DNA of 64,000 bases, from assembly GCA_019038745.1 (NCBI GenBank), contig JAHOYV010000010.1, positions 1 to 64,000 on the forward strand. Reading direction: 5' to 3'. Both the position numbers and the translations under genes were made by a program. Each line of letters opens with the position of its first letter. The stretch's first letter is position 1. The notes below the pieces were generated by a model that was given only the letters and a program-made list of their open reading frames with translations, did not search any database and had not been told where the DNA came from. Below, in pieces: positions 9,580-18,928 of this stretch. This DNA comes from Gemmatimonadales bacterium. GTDB taxonomy: Bacteria > Krumholzibacteriota > Krumholzibacteriia > LZORAL124-64-63.

Positions 9580-10488
9580 CTAATTGATCCGTGCATCCAA
9601 ACCATATTTGTTGATGATTGCCACTGCTTCTTCCTGGCGTTGTTGGGTCGGTTCTGCCATCTGGCCTGGGTGGAAAATTCGCCCCAGCTTGGAATATTTG
9701 TTACTGGTAATATTGTGGTAAGGCAAAATATCGACTCGATTGGGTGGACCCGCCAATTTTGCGATGAAGGCCGCAGATTCTTCGATGTTTGGCAAATCGT
9801 CGTTGACCCCGTGAATCAGGGGGATTCTAATGTCGATGATCCGGCCGGTCTTGGCGAGAGTTTGCAGATTATTCAAAATCAATTCATTGCCCACACCAGT
9901 GAACTTTTTGTGTTTCGCAGAGTCCATCATTTTCAAATCGTAAAGGAAATGTTCAGTGTGCCCAGCCACTTCGAGCAAAGTTTCTTCAGGGCAATATCCC
10001 GTGGTATCAACGATGCGGTGAATTTGGTTTTGCCCACATTGATTCAACAATTCCAGTAGAAACTGAGGAAACAACAGTGGTTCGCCGCCTGAAAAGGAAA
10101 CCCCACCTCCGGACTGATCAAAAAAGGTTATCTCTTTCTTTATGACTGCCATCACCTCATCCACAAACATCACCCGACCAGACATTTCCGTAGCCTGGGT
10201 GGGGCAAACATCGGCGCATACTCCGCATAGAAGGCAAAGATCTGGATTAGTAACAATACCATCGGATGTGAGCTCGCAGACCTTGTTGGGGCACCATTTG
10301 ATACATTCCTGGCAGCCAATGCACTTGGCTGAAGAATACATTTTTTCCGTTTTTGATGAGAAACTTTCGGGGTTGTGGCACCAAGGACACTGCAGAGGGC
10401 AACCCTTGAAGAAAATGGTTGTGCGAATGCCTGGACCATCATTGATGGCATAACGTTTGATGTCGAATATCAGCGGTGTTTTATCCAT
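9580..10488 (-). CDS. Glycyl radical enzyme activase (radical SAM, HypD-activating type)
   Basis: About 302 residues. The radical-SAM cluster motif CxxxCxxC is C30-C34-C37 (GCPLQCPWCHNPES), preceded by the family's typical DGPGIRTTIFFKGC. A ferredoxin-like insert with two 4Fe-4S motifs follows (CIGCQECIKWC and CLLCGVCADVC), which is characteristic of activases for dehydratase-type glycyl radical enzymes and is absent from the PFL activase. The SGGEP motif is present. It generates the 5'-deoxyadenosyl radical that installs the glycyl radical on its partner. The ATG at 10488 is chosen because GGGGGAA lies upstream; a TTG at 10515 is an alternative. Partner is the glycyl radical enzyme 36 bp upstream. 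Confidence 0.93.
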   Translation of the reverse strand: MDKTPLIFDIKRYAINDGPGIRTTIFFKGCPLQCPWCHNPESFSSKTEKMYSSAKCIGCQECIKWCPNKVCELTSDGIVTNPDLCLLCGVCADVCPTQATEMSGRVMFVDEVMAVIKKEITFFDQSGGGVSFSGGEPLLFPQFLLELLNQCGQNQIHRIVDTTGYCPEETLLEVAGHTEHFLYDLKMMDSAKHKKFTGVGNELILNNLQTLAKTGRIIDIRIPLIHGVNDDLPNIEESAAFIAKLAGPPNRVDILPYHNITSNKYSKLGRIFHPGQMAEPTQQRQEEAVAIINKYGLDARIN

Positions 10489-10524
10489 TGGCGCAAAATT
10501 CCCCCAACAAAGCAACTACTTCAG

Positions 10525-12996
10525 TTAAAAGGAATCGTTTTCAGTTCGGTCGATCACTTCCTGCTGCAGATCGGCATTCATGTCGTTGAAATAATCACTG
10601 TATCCGGCCATGCGAACCAGCAGATCCTTGTAATCTTCAGGGCATTTCTGCGCGGCCAAAAGGGTTGCGGTGTCAACAATGTTGAATTGAATGTGATGAC
10701 CACCCAAGGCAAAATAACTACGGATCAACTTGCCCAATTTGTTGATGTCTTCATCTTTTTTAACCAGGCTGGGCAGGAAGCGTTGGTTGAGCAAGGTTCC
10801 CCCCGATTTCACATGGTCAATCTTGGTCAGGGATTTGATAACCGCTCCTGGCCCATTGATATCGCACCCATGCGAAGGAGACGTTCCATCAGATATGGAT
10901 TTGCCGGCAAGCCGACCATTGGGAGTGGCTCCCATGACTTTGCCAAAATATATATGGCAGGTGGTTGAAAGCATATTCAGATGATACTTGCCATTCTCTT
11001 TTATGTTGGGACGACCATCAATGGCAGCCAGCAAGTCGTCGTAAATTTGTTTGGAGATATCATCAGCAAAATCGTCATCATTGCCAAAAAACGGCGTTTT
11101 GTTGAGGATGGTCTGGCGAAGAAATTCATCATCCTTGAAGTTGTTGGCCACCATGTTCAGGAGTTTATCCATGGAGAAGGTTTCTTTTTCAAAAACATGC
11201 TTTTTTATGGTGGAAAGACTATCGGTAACTGTGCCCAAACCACAGCATTGGATGTAGTTGGTGTTGTAACGTGGCCCGCTGTTGTAATAATCCTTACCCC
11301 GGGCAATGCAGTCATCGATGACCACTGACAAAAATGGGGCGGGGGCATATTTGGCAAACATTCGATCGATGTAATTGCTGACCGTGATTTTTAAATCAAT
11401 GATGAAATTCAACTGTTTGTGGAAAGCCTCATACACTTCTTCGAAAGTCTCGAATTCAAGCGGGTCACCAGTTTGAATTCCGACGATGTTGCCAGTCACC
11501 GGATCAACGCCATTGTTGAGAGTCACTTCGAAAATCTTTGGAACATTGAGATAACCGGTCAGCAAATAAGCCTCTTTACCAAAGGCGCCCACTTCAATGC
11601 ATCCGCTGCAACCGCCTTCACGGGCATCTTCGAGTGACTTGCCTGAACGCAGCATTTCCTGGATGTAAATATCCGGGTTAAAAACAGAGGGATAACCATG
11701 CCCCTGACGAATCACCCGACAGGCTGTGTCGAGAAACCGATTGGGTGTTCTGGAACTGATGTGAACCGAGTTGCCCGGTTGCAGAACATGCAATTCTTCA
11801 ACAATTTCCAACATGATGTACGAGACTTCGCTGACCCCGTCGGAGCCATCGGTTTTGACCCCACCGATGTTGATGTTGGTGAAGTCATTGTAAGTGCCGC
11901 TCTCCAGTGCCGTGATGCCAACTTTAGGAGGTGCTGGATGATTGTTGACTTTGATCCAGAAGCAACTGATCAGCTCTTTGGCCTGATCTCGAGTCAAGGT
12001 GCCGGCGGCAATTTCTCTCTCGTAAAATGGTGTCAGGTGTTGGTCAAAATGACCCGGATTCATGGCATCCCAACCGTTGAGTTCCGTGATGGTGCCCAAA
12101 TGCACAAACCAGTACATTTGAATGGCTTCCCACAAAGTTCGGGGGGCATTTGCGGGAACCCAACGACACACTTCGGCAATGCGCAACAACTCTTCTTTGC
12201 GTTGGGGGTCAGTTTCCTGGTGGGCCTTCTCATCCGCGAAATCGGCGTGACGTTGGGAGAAAACAATGGCCGCGTCGCAGGAAATATCCATGGCCTTCAG
12301 CTGTTCGGCCTTATCAGTGGCTTCGGCATCGTTGAGGTAATCGAGTTGGTTGAGATGGTCGGCAATATCCTTTTTAAAATCCAACAATCCTTTTTGATAG
12401 ATTTTCCCATCGAGGCAGGTGTGTCCCGGTGCACGCTGTTCCATGAATTCCGTGAACAAACCGGCTTCATAAGCAGCCTTCCACTCCTGGGGTACATGGC
12501 TGAAAATGCGCTCCCTCTGGGTTCGGCCTTGCCAGTAGGGAATCACTTCCCGCTCATAGATTTGAATATCCGCTTCACTGATGAAATATGGTTGCTTTTC
12601 GCGAGTATTGAGAACGTGAAAATCTTCCACCGAGTGGCAGGTCAATTCAGGAAAAGTGGGTACCGATTTGGGAACAGGTCCGCGTTCACCGACGATGAGT
12701 TCGTCATCCCCAAGGTAAAGAGTTTTTTGTTTGCAGATTTCCAGGTAGTTGAGGGCGCGCATGACAGGAACAGGGTATTTCCCATTGTTTTCCTGATAAA
12801 AACGGGTTTCGATCAGAGCCCTTTCAATGGAAAGGGTGTGTTCCGCCTCGACGCTCAATTTGCGCAGCCTCTGAACTCGGGGGTTCATACCGGGGCCGAT
12901 TTTATTGCCGACCGAATTGTAGAAATTGCCTTCGGCTTGGGCAGGCCGTTCTGGCTGGATGCTTGAATTGTTGGTGTTCGTATTTGGCGGCGTCAT
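10525..12996 (-). CDS. hypD: Glycyl radical enzyme, trans-4-hydroxy-L-proline dehydratase (HypD) family
   Basis: 823 residues. The thiyl cysteine is C466 followed by the acid/base E468 (GGCSGCIEVG); the glycyl radical site is G798 in VRMAGYSDYF, 26 residues from the end. D310 (TELNGWDA), S366 (ALESGTY) and Y482 (LLTGY) line up, with nearly constant spacing, with D278, S334 and Y450 that I recall for the Clostridioides difficile HypD, whose cysteine, glutamate and glycine are C434, E436 and G765. HypD dehydrates trans-4-hydroxyproline to pyrroline-5-carboxylate. Differences include GCSGCIEVG for GTSGCVETG and FNPDIYIQE for YNTEAIVQE, so a related imino-acid substrate is possible. There is a roughly 30-residue N-terminal extension. 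AGGAG precedes the ATG. No proC (P5C reductase) is visible beside it. Confidence 0.82.
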   Translation of the reverse strand: MTPPNTNTNNSSIQPERPAQAEGNFYNSVGNKIGPGMNPRVQRLRKLSVEAEHTLSIERALIETRFYQENNGKYPVPVMRALNYLEICKQKTLYLGDDELIVGERGPVPKSVPTFPELTCHSVEDFHVLNTREKQPYFISEADIQIYEREVIPYWQGRTQRERIFSHVPQEWKAAYEAGLFTEFMEQRAPGHTCLDGKIYQKGLLDFKKDIADHLNQLDYLNDAEATDKAEQLKAMDISCDAAIVFSQRHADFADEKAHQETDPQRKEELLRIAEVCRWVPANAPRTLWEAIQMYWFVHLGTITELNGWDAMNPGHFDQHLTPFYEREIAAGTLTRDQAKELISCFWIKVNNHPAPPKVGITALESGTYNDFTNINIGGVKTDGSDGVSEVSYIMLEIVEELHVLQPGNSVHISSRTPNRFLDTACRVIRQGHGYPSVFNPDIYIQEMLRSGKSLEDAREGGCSGCIEVGAFGKEAYLLTGYLNVPKIFEVTLNNGVDPVTGNIVGIQTGDPLEFETFEEVYEAFHKQLNFIIDLKITVSNYIDRMFAKYAPAPFLSVVIDDCIARGKDYYNSGPRYNTNYIQCCGLGTVTDSLSTIKKHVFEKETFSMDKLLNMVANNFKDDEFLRQTILNKTPFFGNDDDFADDISKQIYDDLLAAIDGRPNIKENGKYHLNMLSTTCHIYFGKVMGATPNGRLAGKSISDGTSPSHGCDINGPGAVIKSLTKIDHVKSGGTLLNQRFLPSLVKKDEDINKLGKLIRSYFALGGHHIQFNIVDTATLLAAQKCPEDYKDLLVRMAGYSDYFNDMNADLQQEVIDRTENDSF

Positions 12997-13476
12997 TGCC
13001 TCTCCTCGTTACCGGGGGAATATTTTTGTGCCGCAAAGGATAACATCCTGCAAGGCAGCTCGGTAGAATTACATTTGATTCACCATAATCGATGAAAAAA
13101 GGATGCTTCGGTTGTCTGAACTTTTAATCACCCCGACCGAACCATCGCCCTCTCCGAACAGGGTTCGCAGGTGTCGCTCGGTTATGGGATTATAGGCAAG
13201 CCACCGGGACACTCGCAGTTTTCAGACCAGGTACCCTCATTGTTTTTAGAGAGAAGGCCCAGTTTTTCGTCCGTCCCCCGTGCCAAGTGCAACGGGAAAA
13301 CGGGAAACCAGCTTACCCTATCTGCATATCTTTTTGTTCCACAGCAAATTAACCAAAATACAGGACTCTGGCATGATCGTTCCAAGCAAGGAGGGGAAAT
13401 CGCTGGATCTGCTTGCAAATTTCTCTGCGGGCTGGGCGGAGATCCGTATTCAATCATCTCCAATCGAGGAGCCGAC
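12997..13476. other. 480-bp intergenic region between divergent hypD operon and parA
   Basis: It must hold the promoters of both transcription units. The hypD side has an AGGAG site just before its start. For parA, a moderate sigma70-like pair TTAACC (13349-13354) and CATGAT (13372-13377) with 17-nt spacing can be read, and GAGGA at 13466-13470 is its ribosome-binding site. The frame of parA stays open upstream to about 13171 but the extension looks non-coding (no conserved family has it). No RNA gene or riboswitch was recognised. Confidence 0.4.
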
Positions 13477-14265
13477 ATGCGGATCATTGCCGTAGCCATG
13501 ACCAAGGGCGGAGTGGGTAAAACCACCACCGCGGTAAATCTCTCGCACGGACTGGCCCTGAGAGGCCAACGCGTACTACTCGTGGACACCGATACCCAGG
13601 GACAGTGCGCCAAGGCTTTGGGCGTGCAGGCGGATCTCACCCTGACGGAAGTGTTGTTGGGCGAGGCAAGCATTTTGCACGCGGTGACCAGAGCCCGTGA
13701 AAACCTGGACCTCGTCGCCAGTAACCACCACCTGTCCAGGGCCGCGTTGGCCATTGCCAGGCGGGAGACCGACGGACACCTGGCCTTGGCCGAAGCGTTG
13801 GACCCGGTGAGTGATCGATACGACGTCGTGGTACTTGATGCGGCTCCGGGTGTGGACGCCATAGCGGTCAACGTGCTGGGCTGCGCGGATGAGATAGTGG
13901 CGCCGGTGGCTCTTTCCCCGGCCGCCCTGGCCGGAGTGCTGGATTTTGTCCGCCACGTTGAACGGGTTTCCCGCCACAATGCCAAGCTTCATTTGAAGTA
14001 CTTTCTGCCAACCTTCCTGGACCTGCGGATCAAGCAATCGGGTGAGATGTTGATCCAGCTACGCGAGCACTTCTGCGACCGGGTTTGCTCGGCGATAAGG
14101 GTGAATGTGGAGCTGTCCGAGTCCTTCGGCTGGCGCCAGAGCATCTTTGAATATGCACCTAAATCACGCGGGGCAACGGATTATTCAGCCTTTATCGATC
14201 TTGTTTCGGAGAATGATTCGGCTGTGACGTCCGGGCAAACGGAGGCGGATCTGGTGGAGGTGTGA
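13477..14265 (+). CDS. ParA/MinD-family ATPase (orphan)
   Basis: 262 residues beginning MRIIAVAMTKGGVGKTTTAV, the deviant Walker A motif with the signature lysine K10 and the P-loop lysine K16, followed by VLLVDTDTQGQ (switch I region) and VVVLDAAPG (Walker B). Such ATPases form ATP-dependent dimers on DNA or membrane to segregate or position plasmids, chromosomes or protein arrays. No parB-like gene or parS-like repeat is next to it, so the cargo is unknown. Start chosen at ATG 13477 with GAGGA six bases upstream, because P-loop proteins of this family begin just before the Walker A motif. Neighbour downstream is an SDR gene at 138 bp. Confidence 0.85.
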   Translation: MRIIAVAMTKGGVGKTTTAVNLSHGLALRGQRVLLVDTDTQGQCAKALGVQADLTLTEVLLGEASILHAVTRARENLDLVASNHHLSRAALAIARRETDGHLALAEALDPVSDRYDVVVLDAAPGVDAIAVNVLGCADEIVAPVALSPAALAGVLDFVRHVERVSRHNAKLHLKYFLPTFLDLRIKQSGEMLIQLREHFCDRVCSAIRVNVELSESFGWRQSIFEYAPKSRGATDYSAFIDLVSENDSAVTSGQTEADLVEV

Positions 14266-14403
14266 GCTCCCCCCGTTGACCACGAGACGGGTTTGACTTC
14301 AAGTTGGAGAATCGGCCTTGTAGTGGGACGGAATTTTTGGTTTTGTGTTGATTGTGTTTGGATTTGACTTGATTTGGCCCTTTTAACTACCGCTCGAGGA
14401 TTA

Positions 14404-15123
14404 ATGCCGAACAACCGTAAAAAAGCCATCATCATAGGAGCCACTTCTGGTATCGGACTGGCGCTGGCCGAACTGTTGGCATCCAAGAATTTTCACTTGG
14501 GCTTGAGTGGCCGACGCACTCACTTGATGGATGGTTTCCGTGGCGGAGGCCACCACATCACGGCCATGGATGTGGCCGATACCGATTCTTCCAGACAGAC
14601 CTTGGTCGAGCTTATCAAGGAGATGGGCGGTGTGGACCTGATTGTTTTGAATGCCGGTCGCGGGTCCATCAGGCCGAAGATCGAGTGGGAGAATGAGAAG
14701 CGCACCATCGATGTCAATGTGACCGGCTTTGCAGCCCTGGCCACGGTAGCTTTCGAACACTTTCAGCAGCAGGGACACGGACACCTGGTCGGCATCTCGT
14801 CCGTGGCTGCGATTCGCGGCGGTGGCGGCCATCCTGCCTACAACGCCTCGAAAGCCTTCCTGTCCAATTATCTGCAGGGCCTGCGCCACGATGCCAGACG
14901 GTCGGGATTACCCATCGCCATTACCGACATCAAGCCGGGTTTCGTAGATACGGCCATGGCGCAGGGCGATGGAATCTTCTGGGTCGCCTCACCTGAAAAG
15001 GCCGCCCGCCAGATCTACTGTGCAATTCGCCGGCGTCGAAAGCACGCCTACATCACAAGACGCTGGGCTCTGATCGGCTGGCTGCTTGGGTGGCTGCCCG
15101 ATTGGGTGGTTTATCGAAAATAG
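14404..15123 (+). CDS. Short-chain dehydrogenase/reductase
   Basis: 239 residues of a classical SDR. The NAD(P)-binding motif is GATSGIG (residues 12-18), NAGRGS is the NNAG-type motif, and the catalytic Ser and YxxxK are in ISSVAAIRGG and YNASK. The C-terminus ends in a hydrophobic WALIGWLLGWLPDWVV segment that could touch membrane, as in some SDRs acting on lipids. Start at ATG 14404 with GAGGA just upstream; an upstream TTG at 14374 is less likely. Converges on the beta-helix gene with a 27-bp gap. The substrate is not predictable. Confidence 0.88.
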   Translation: MPNNRKKAIIIGATSGIGLALAELLASKNFHLGLSGRRTHLMDGFRGGGHHITAMDVADTDSSRQTLVELIKEMGGVDLIVLNAGRGSIRPKIEWENEKRTIDVNVTGFAALATVAFEHFQQQGHGHLVGISSVAAIRGGGGHPAYNASKAFLSNYLQGLRHDARRSGLPIAITDIKPGFVDTAMAQGDGIFWVASPEKAARQIYCAIRRRRKHAYITRRWALIGWLLGWLPDWVVYRK

Positions 15124-15150
15124 CTTGCGGTCGGGTCTGAAGATTTCCCC

Positions 15151-18100
15151 CTACCGCAATAAAACCACCGATCTTACATCCGTTTCCCCGACCGCTTCCA
15201 GTCGCACGAAATATACCCCTGAAGCCACGGTCCGGCCGGACTGGTCTCGACCGCTCCAGACTTCCTCCTGCAACCCTGCCGGCCTCGTCCCGTCGAAGAG
15301 CACCTGCACCAGGCGGCCGGCCACGTTGTAGATCTTCAGGGCCGCTTGACAGGGTTGGGTCAAGGCGAAGCGAATCTTGATTTTTGGATTGAATGGGTTG
15401 GGATAGCAAGAGTACACACCAGTGGGAAAACCGGGAAAATCCAGGTCCTCGGCAATAACCGGCGAGGCTTCATCCCCGATGAGAACCAGTTTCTGATCAA
15501 CGGCAACGTCGGTCTGAATAGGCCAAATGCACCCCGGCAACGTCACCTCCAAGGTGTCGATTACGGTAGTTTCTCCCAATCCGAAGTGTACGGTCGGTGA
15601 GTCCCAGGACAGCCACCCGCCCCCTGCGGACACTTCCCTAATCTGGACCTGGTCGCCGCTTACGATCCGTACCCGGGCGCCATGGCAGATAGGGGCCCCA
15701 CCAGGATGGATCAGGTCCACTTCCAACCAATGATGGCCGGTCAATTGATCGTTGCGGTATAGCCGAGTGGCGCCGGATTGATCGGCTACCAACAGGTCCA
15801 GATCGCCGTCAGCGTCGAAGTCGCCCCAGGCTGCGCCGGTGCTGCTGTCTGCGGCGGCGAAGTTTGGGTCGGCCACGTCGACGAAAAGGCCGTCACCCTC
15901 GTTGCGCAGCAGGCGATCAGCCATTCCGCAATTGGTCAAAAAGAGATCCAGATCGCCGTCGTTGTCCCAGTCTCCCCAGATACCGCTGCGGCCCGGGCCG
16001 GCATCCTTCAAGACCCCTTCACCGGCGTCGGTAAAACTGCCGGTCCCCTTGTTCTTGAACAGAGCGTTCTGCCCGTCCTCGTTCACCAGATAGAGGTCCA
16101 GGTTCTCATCGTTGTCGAAATCTCCCCAAGCCGCTGAGCGGCCTGAGTCCTCATTGCCAAGGGGGCTGGAGGTCTTGTCCTTGAAGGTCTCCTCGTTGCC
16201 GATCATCAGATTGGCCTCGCCATCCTGGACGAGGTAGAAATCCAGGTCACCGTCGTTGTCGTAGTCCGCGGCCGCAACCTGCTGCACGTTGACCGTCGTG
16301 ATCTCCGCGAAACTTTCCTCGGCGATGAAACCGCCTTCGGTGTCGTTATGCATCAGGGTGCTGGTACTGTCGGTCGCGGCGATGAAGAGATCCAGGTGTC
16401 CGTCACCGTCGAAGTCCAGCCAGGTCGAGCCACCGGCCGGGCCGGAGTGATCGATACCCTCGATGACCAGAAATTCGTAAAGCCCAGCTTCGTTGGAAAC
16501 CAGGAAATTGGGTATTCCGGAGTTGCCTTGGTACAAATCCAGATCGCCGTCGTTGTTCCAGTCGCCCCACAATCCGGTCACTGTCGCGCCGGATAATTCG
16601 AGGGGTGCGCTTTCAAGGACCGTGAAGCCACTCGCTCCATCGCCCAGATACACCTCGTTTTCGGTCATGAAATTTGCCACAAACAGATCCAGGTGCCCGT
16701 CACCGTCGATGTCGGCCCAGGAGACTCCCCCACTGTTGGCCGGAGTGGTCGGCAACGCGGAGGAAATGTCGCTGAACCAGGTTGGAGCTTCGCAGCCTAC
16801 GTCGTGGGCTCCGATCAACTGACCATTCCAGGCGTTTACTTCGGTGCAGGGCGAATCCGCCCGTATGTCCAAATCTCCCCCGGCGGCATCGCAATAGCGC
16901 GGGTCGGCGCTGATGTTCCCGTCCTTGCCTTTCTGGGTGTATATGCTCACCGAATAATCGCTGTCCAGGTTGCCGAACACGTTGCAGTCCGCGAGGGTGA
17001 TCTGGCCTTGATCATAACAGCGCACAGCATGGTGGTTACCGTGGGAAATGATGGTCCGGTCCAGGTTGAGCCGGGAATTTCCATCCACCGCGATCATGCC
17101 CTTGTCCAGGGAGCAGTTGTTCATTGTCAGGGTGCTGCCTTCAACCGTTACACTGGAGGAATCCGGCAGGAAAAGAGCCGAACCCATCCCTCCCCAATTC
17201 AGAGTGAAAGTGCAATCGCGGACAATTGCCTCGGAGGCGAAAAAGGCCATACCGCCCGCTTGACCGCGCCCCTCGTTTTGGGTAAAGAAGGATTCACGAA
17301 CAGTAGGCGATCCGCCGTCACAAAAAATCGCCGCCCCGCGTTGGGCGTGATTCTGGCGAAAAACACAGTTGATGATGGTTGGGGAAGACTCACACAGAAT
17401 TGCCCCGCCATCCCCGGCTACATCACCGTTGGTGACCGTAATGTCCCGAAGAATCGAGAAGGAAGCCTCCTCACCCTGGAAGTGAAAGCCGCGCTGAGGG
17501 TCTCCGAGGCTGCCCTGACAGTCTATAATAGCCAAGTCGGGATCGCCGCTCCGCCCCATTACCGTTATGGACTTGCCCAGATAATCCAGATTCCGGTTGC
17601 CTGGGCCCGTGAAGGTCCCATCAGCCAGGGAAAGGGTGTCGCCATTGGCTGCGGCGTTGATTCCATCCTGGATCGTGGGAAAATCGCCCATTCCATCCGC
17701 TCGAATCAAATAGACTTCAGCGCCCGTACCACATGCTGCCGGCAACGCTCCGATTAGACCGCATTCCGGATTGCCGCCCTCGGCGCACGGCGAAGTCACA
17801 TAGAGGGTCAAGTCCCCGAACAACGGATTACAATACTGGGGGTCAATCGAGAGATTGCCGTCCTGGTCCGCCTGTTCGGAAATGAAAGAGGACCAGTCCT
17901 CGTCATTGCCGAAAAGATTCGTGCAGGTCAATGTGGGGAGAGGATCGCCGGTCGTGTTGCGGACGATCGCTTGTTCGTCCCCGTCGGTGATCAGGCAACG
18001 GTCCAGCGTCAGGTCATCGCCGGTGTAGTGAATCGCCTCCCCGATTGAGCTGAAGATGGTGGTACCCGTAATCGTCGTCGGGGAATTTGAAGTCCGAATC

Positions 18101-18699
18101 GCCCCACCGATCACTACGGTTTCGTTGGCGATGAACACGCAGTCTTCCACAGTCAAGCCGCCGTACAGCACACAGATTGCTCCGCCGGCATAGTCGGCAT
18201 GGTTACTGTCGAAAACACATTGCCGAAAGGTGGGCTCCGATTGGTAGACGAAAACTCCGCCCCCGCTGCCGAAAGGGTTGACGGCCCGACCACCCCGTAG
18301 GGTCATCGCCTCGATTTCGACCAGGCCCGTCAAGCCGCGCATTTCCAGGCAACGACCGTTTCCTTCGGCATCCAATATTACATCAGAAGCGTTCCCGGTA
18401 CTCCCGCGCATACTGACGCCGGATTTGAGGACCGCAATGTGATACACATTCTCGCTCAAGTTCGTGCAATCGTTGTACAAGCCGGGGGAGATCACTACCA
18501 CATCCCCGGAAACGCAGGAATCGACCGCGGCCTGGATGGTGGGTGCCTGTTCGGGGACCAGCCAATCCCTGGCCTGGGCTTCAACGGGGGTCAGGCTCGG
18601 CACCAAGCCAAACGTCAAACCCAGCGCCAAGCCCAACATCAAACAATAACTCGGCCCCATAGCAAAAAAAGTGATCGCCCGTGGTGAAAAACCCATCAC
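15151..18699 (-). CDS. Large secreted protein: beta-helix, FG-GAP repeats, UnbV domain, FlgD-like sorting tail
   Basis: 1182 residues. Signal peptide over about residues 10-42 (cleavage near VEAQA). Two right-handed parallel beta-helix domains follow, each opened by a similar strand set (PTIQAAVDSCVSGDVVVI near 50 and PTIQDGINAAANGDTLSL near 345). Residues about 650-1000 hold seven FG-GAP/VCBS-like repeats with calcium-loop motifs such as DIDGDGHLDL and DWDNDGDLDL. An ASPIC/UnbV domain follows (GARVRIVSGDQVQ...SAGGGWLSWDSPTVHFGLG), then a C-terminal FlgD-like domain with YPNPFNP. The composition indicates an extracellular, calcium-stabilised surface protein; the helix domains resemble polysaccharide-binding or -cleaving folds but no active site is evident. 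The start may be GTG 18699 or the adjacent ATG 18696. Confidence 0.82.
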   Translation of the reverse strand: MMGFSPRAITFFAMGPSYCLMLGLALGLTFGLVPSLTPVEAQARDWLVPEQAPTIQAAVDSCVSGDVVVISPGLYNDCTNLSENVYHIAVLKSGVSMRGSTGNASDVILDAEGNGRCLEMRGLTGLVEIEAMTLRGGRAVNPFGSGGGVFVYQSEPTFRQCVFDSNHADYAGGAICVLYGGLTVEDCVFIANETVVIGGAIRTSNSPTTITGTTIFSSIGEAIHYTGDDLTLDRCLITDGDEQAIVRNTTGDPLPTLTCTNLFGNDEDWSSFISEQADQDGNLSIDPQYCNPLFGDLTLYVTSPCAEGGNPECGLIGALPAACGTGAEVYLIRADGMGDFPTIQDGINAAANGDTLSLADGTFTGPGNRNLDYLGKSITVMGRSGDPDLAIIDCQGSLGDPQRGFHFQGEEASFSILRDITVTNGDVAGDGGAILCESSPTIINCVFRQNHAQRGAAIFCDGGSPTVRESFFTQNEGRGQAGGMAFFASEAIVRDCTFTLNWGGMGSALFLPDSSSVTVEGSTLTMNNCSLDKGMIAVDGNSRLNLDRTIISHGNHHAVRCYDQGQITLADCNVFGNLDSDYSVSIYTQKGKDGNISADPRYCDAAGGDLDIRADSPCTEVNAWNGQLIGAHDVGCEAPTWFSDISSALPTTPANSGGVSWADIDGDGHLDLFVANFMTENEVYLGDGASGFTVLESAPLELSGATVTGLWGDWNNDGDLDLYQGNSGIPNFLVSNEAGLYEFLVIEGIDHSGPAGGSTWLDFDGDGHLDLFIAATDSTSTLMHNDTEGGFIAEESFAEITTVNVQQVAAADYDNDGDLDFYLVQDGEANLMIGNEETFKDKTSSPLGNEDSGRSAAWGDFDNDENLDLYLVNEDGQNALFKNKGTGSFTDAGEGVLKDAGPGRSGIWGDWDNDGDLDLFLTNCGMADRLLRNEGDGLFVDVADPNFAAADSSTGAAWGDFDADGDLDLLVADQSGATRLYRNDQLTGHHWLEVDLIHPGGAPICHGARVRIVSGDQVQIREVSAGGGWLSWDSPTVHFGLGETTVIDTLEVTLPGCIWPIQTDVAVDQKLVLIGDEASPVIAEDLDFPGFPTGVYSCYPNPFNPKIKIRFALTQPCQAALKIYNVAGRLVQVLFDGTRPAGLQEEVWSGRDQSGRTVASGVYFVRLEAVGETDVRSVVLLR
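15780..16730 (-). repeat. Seven FG-GAP-encoding tandem repeats, about 150-bp period
   Basis: Inside the beta-helix/FG-GAP gene. Related segments start near 15797, 15948, 16098, 16241, 16391, 16538 and 16689, each coding a D-x-D-x-D-G-D-L-D calcium loop. The units have diverged in sequence, so this is protein repeat rather than recent DNA duplication. Confidence 0.8.
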
Positions 18700-18928
18700 T
18701 GAAACCCTTTCCAGGTATCAAAAACATCGTTGGTCCATTGGCGGTGATTCGCCGAAGTGGCCCATCGTTACTTAAACGATACGGCAAAACCCCAAGCAGC
18801 AACGAGTTCGGACCGTTTCCGACCACCCCGTTAACCGGGGGATATTGATCCCCGGATTTTTCCGGATTTTGCCATCATTGGGACAGAAAGAGGTTTGCAA
18901 GGGAGAGGCCTGAAACATCGAAGGGGGA

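Noticed and set aside
11698-12966. Long open frame opposite to the hypD gene
   Set aside because: Lies wholly antisense to a certain glycyl radical enzyme gene; its residues match no family and reflect codon bias of the real gene.
13171-13476. N-terminal extension of ParA
   Set aside because: The Walker A motif normally starts a few residues from the N-terminus, and GAGGA precedes ATG 13477.
15780-16730. Regular 150-bp repeats considered as a CRISPR array or tandem DNA repeat
   Set aside because: Units are diverged, in frame, and encode calcium-loop FG-GAP repeats.
16693-17757. Long plus-strand open frame opposite to the beta-helix gene
   Set aside because: Antisense shadow of repeated FG-GAP and beta-helix codons; no ribosome-binding site or recognisable domain.
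18826-18855. CCGGGG/CCCCGG hairpins between kinase and beta-helix gene
   Set aside because: Competing short stems, no T tract on the minus strand; not strong enough to list as a terminator.
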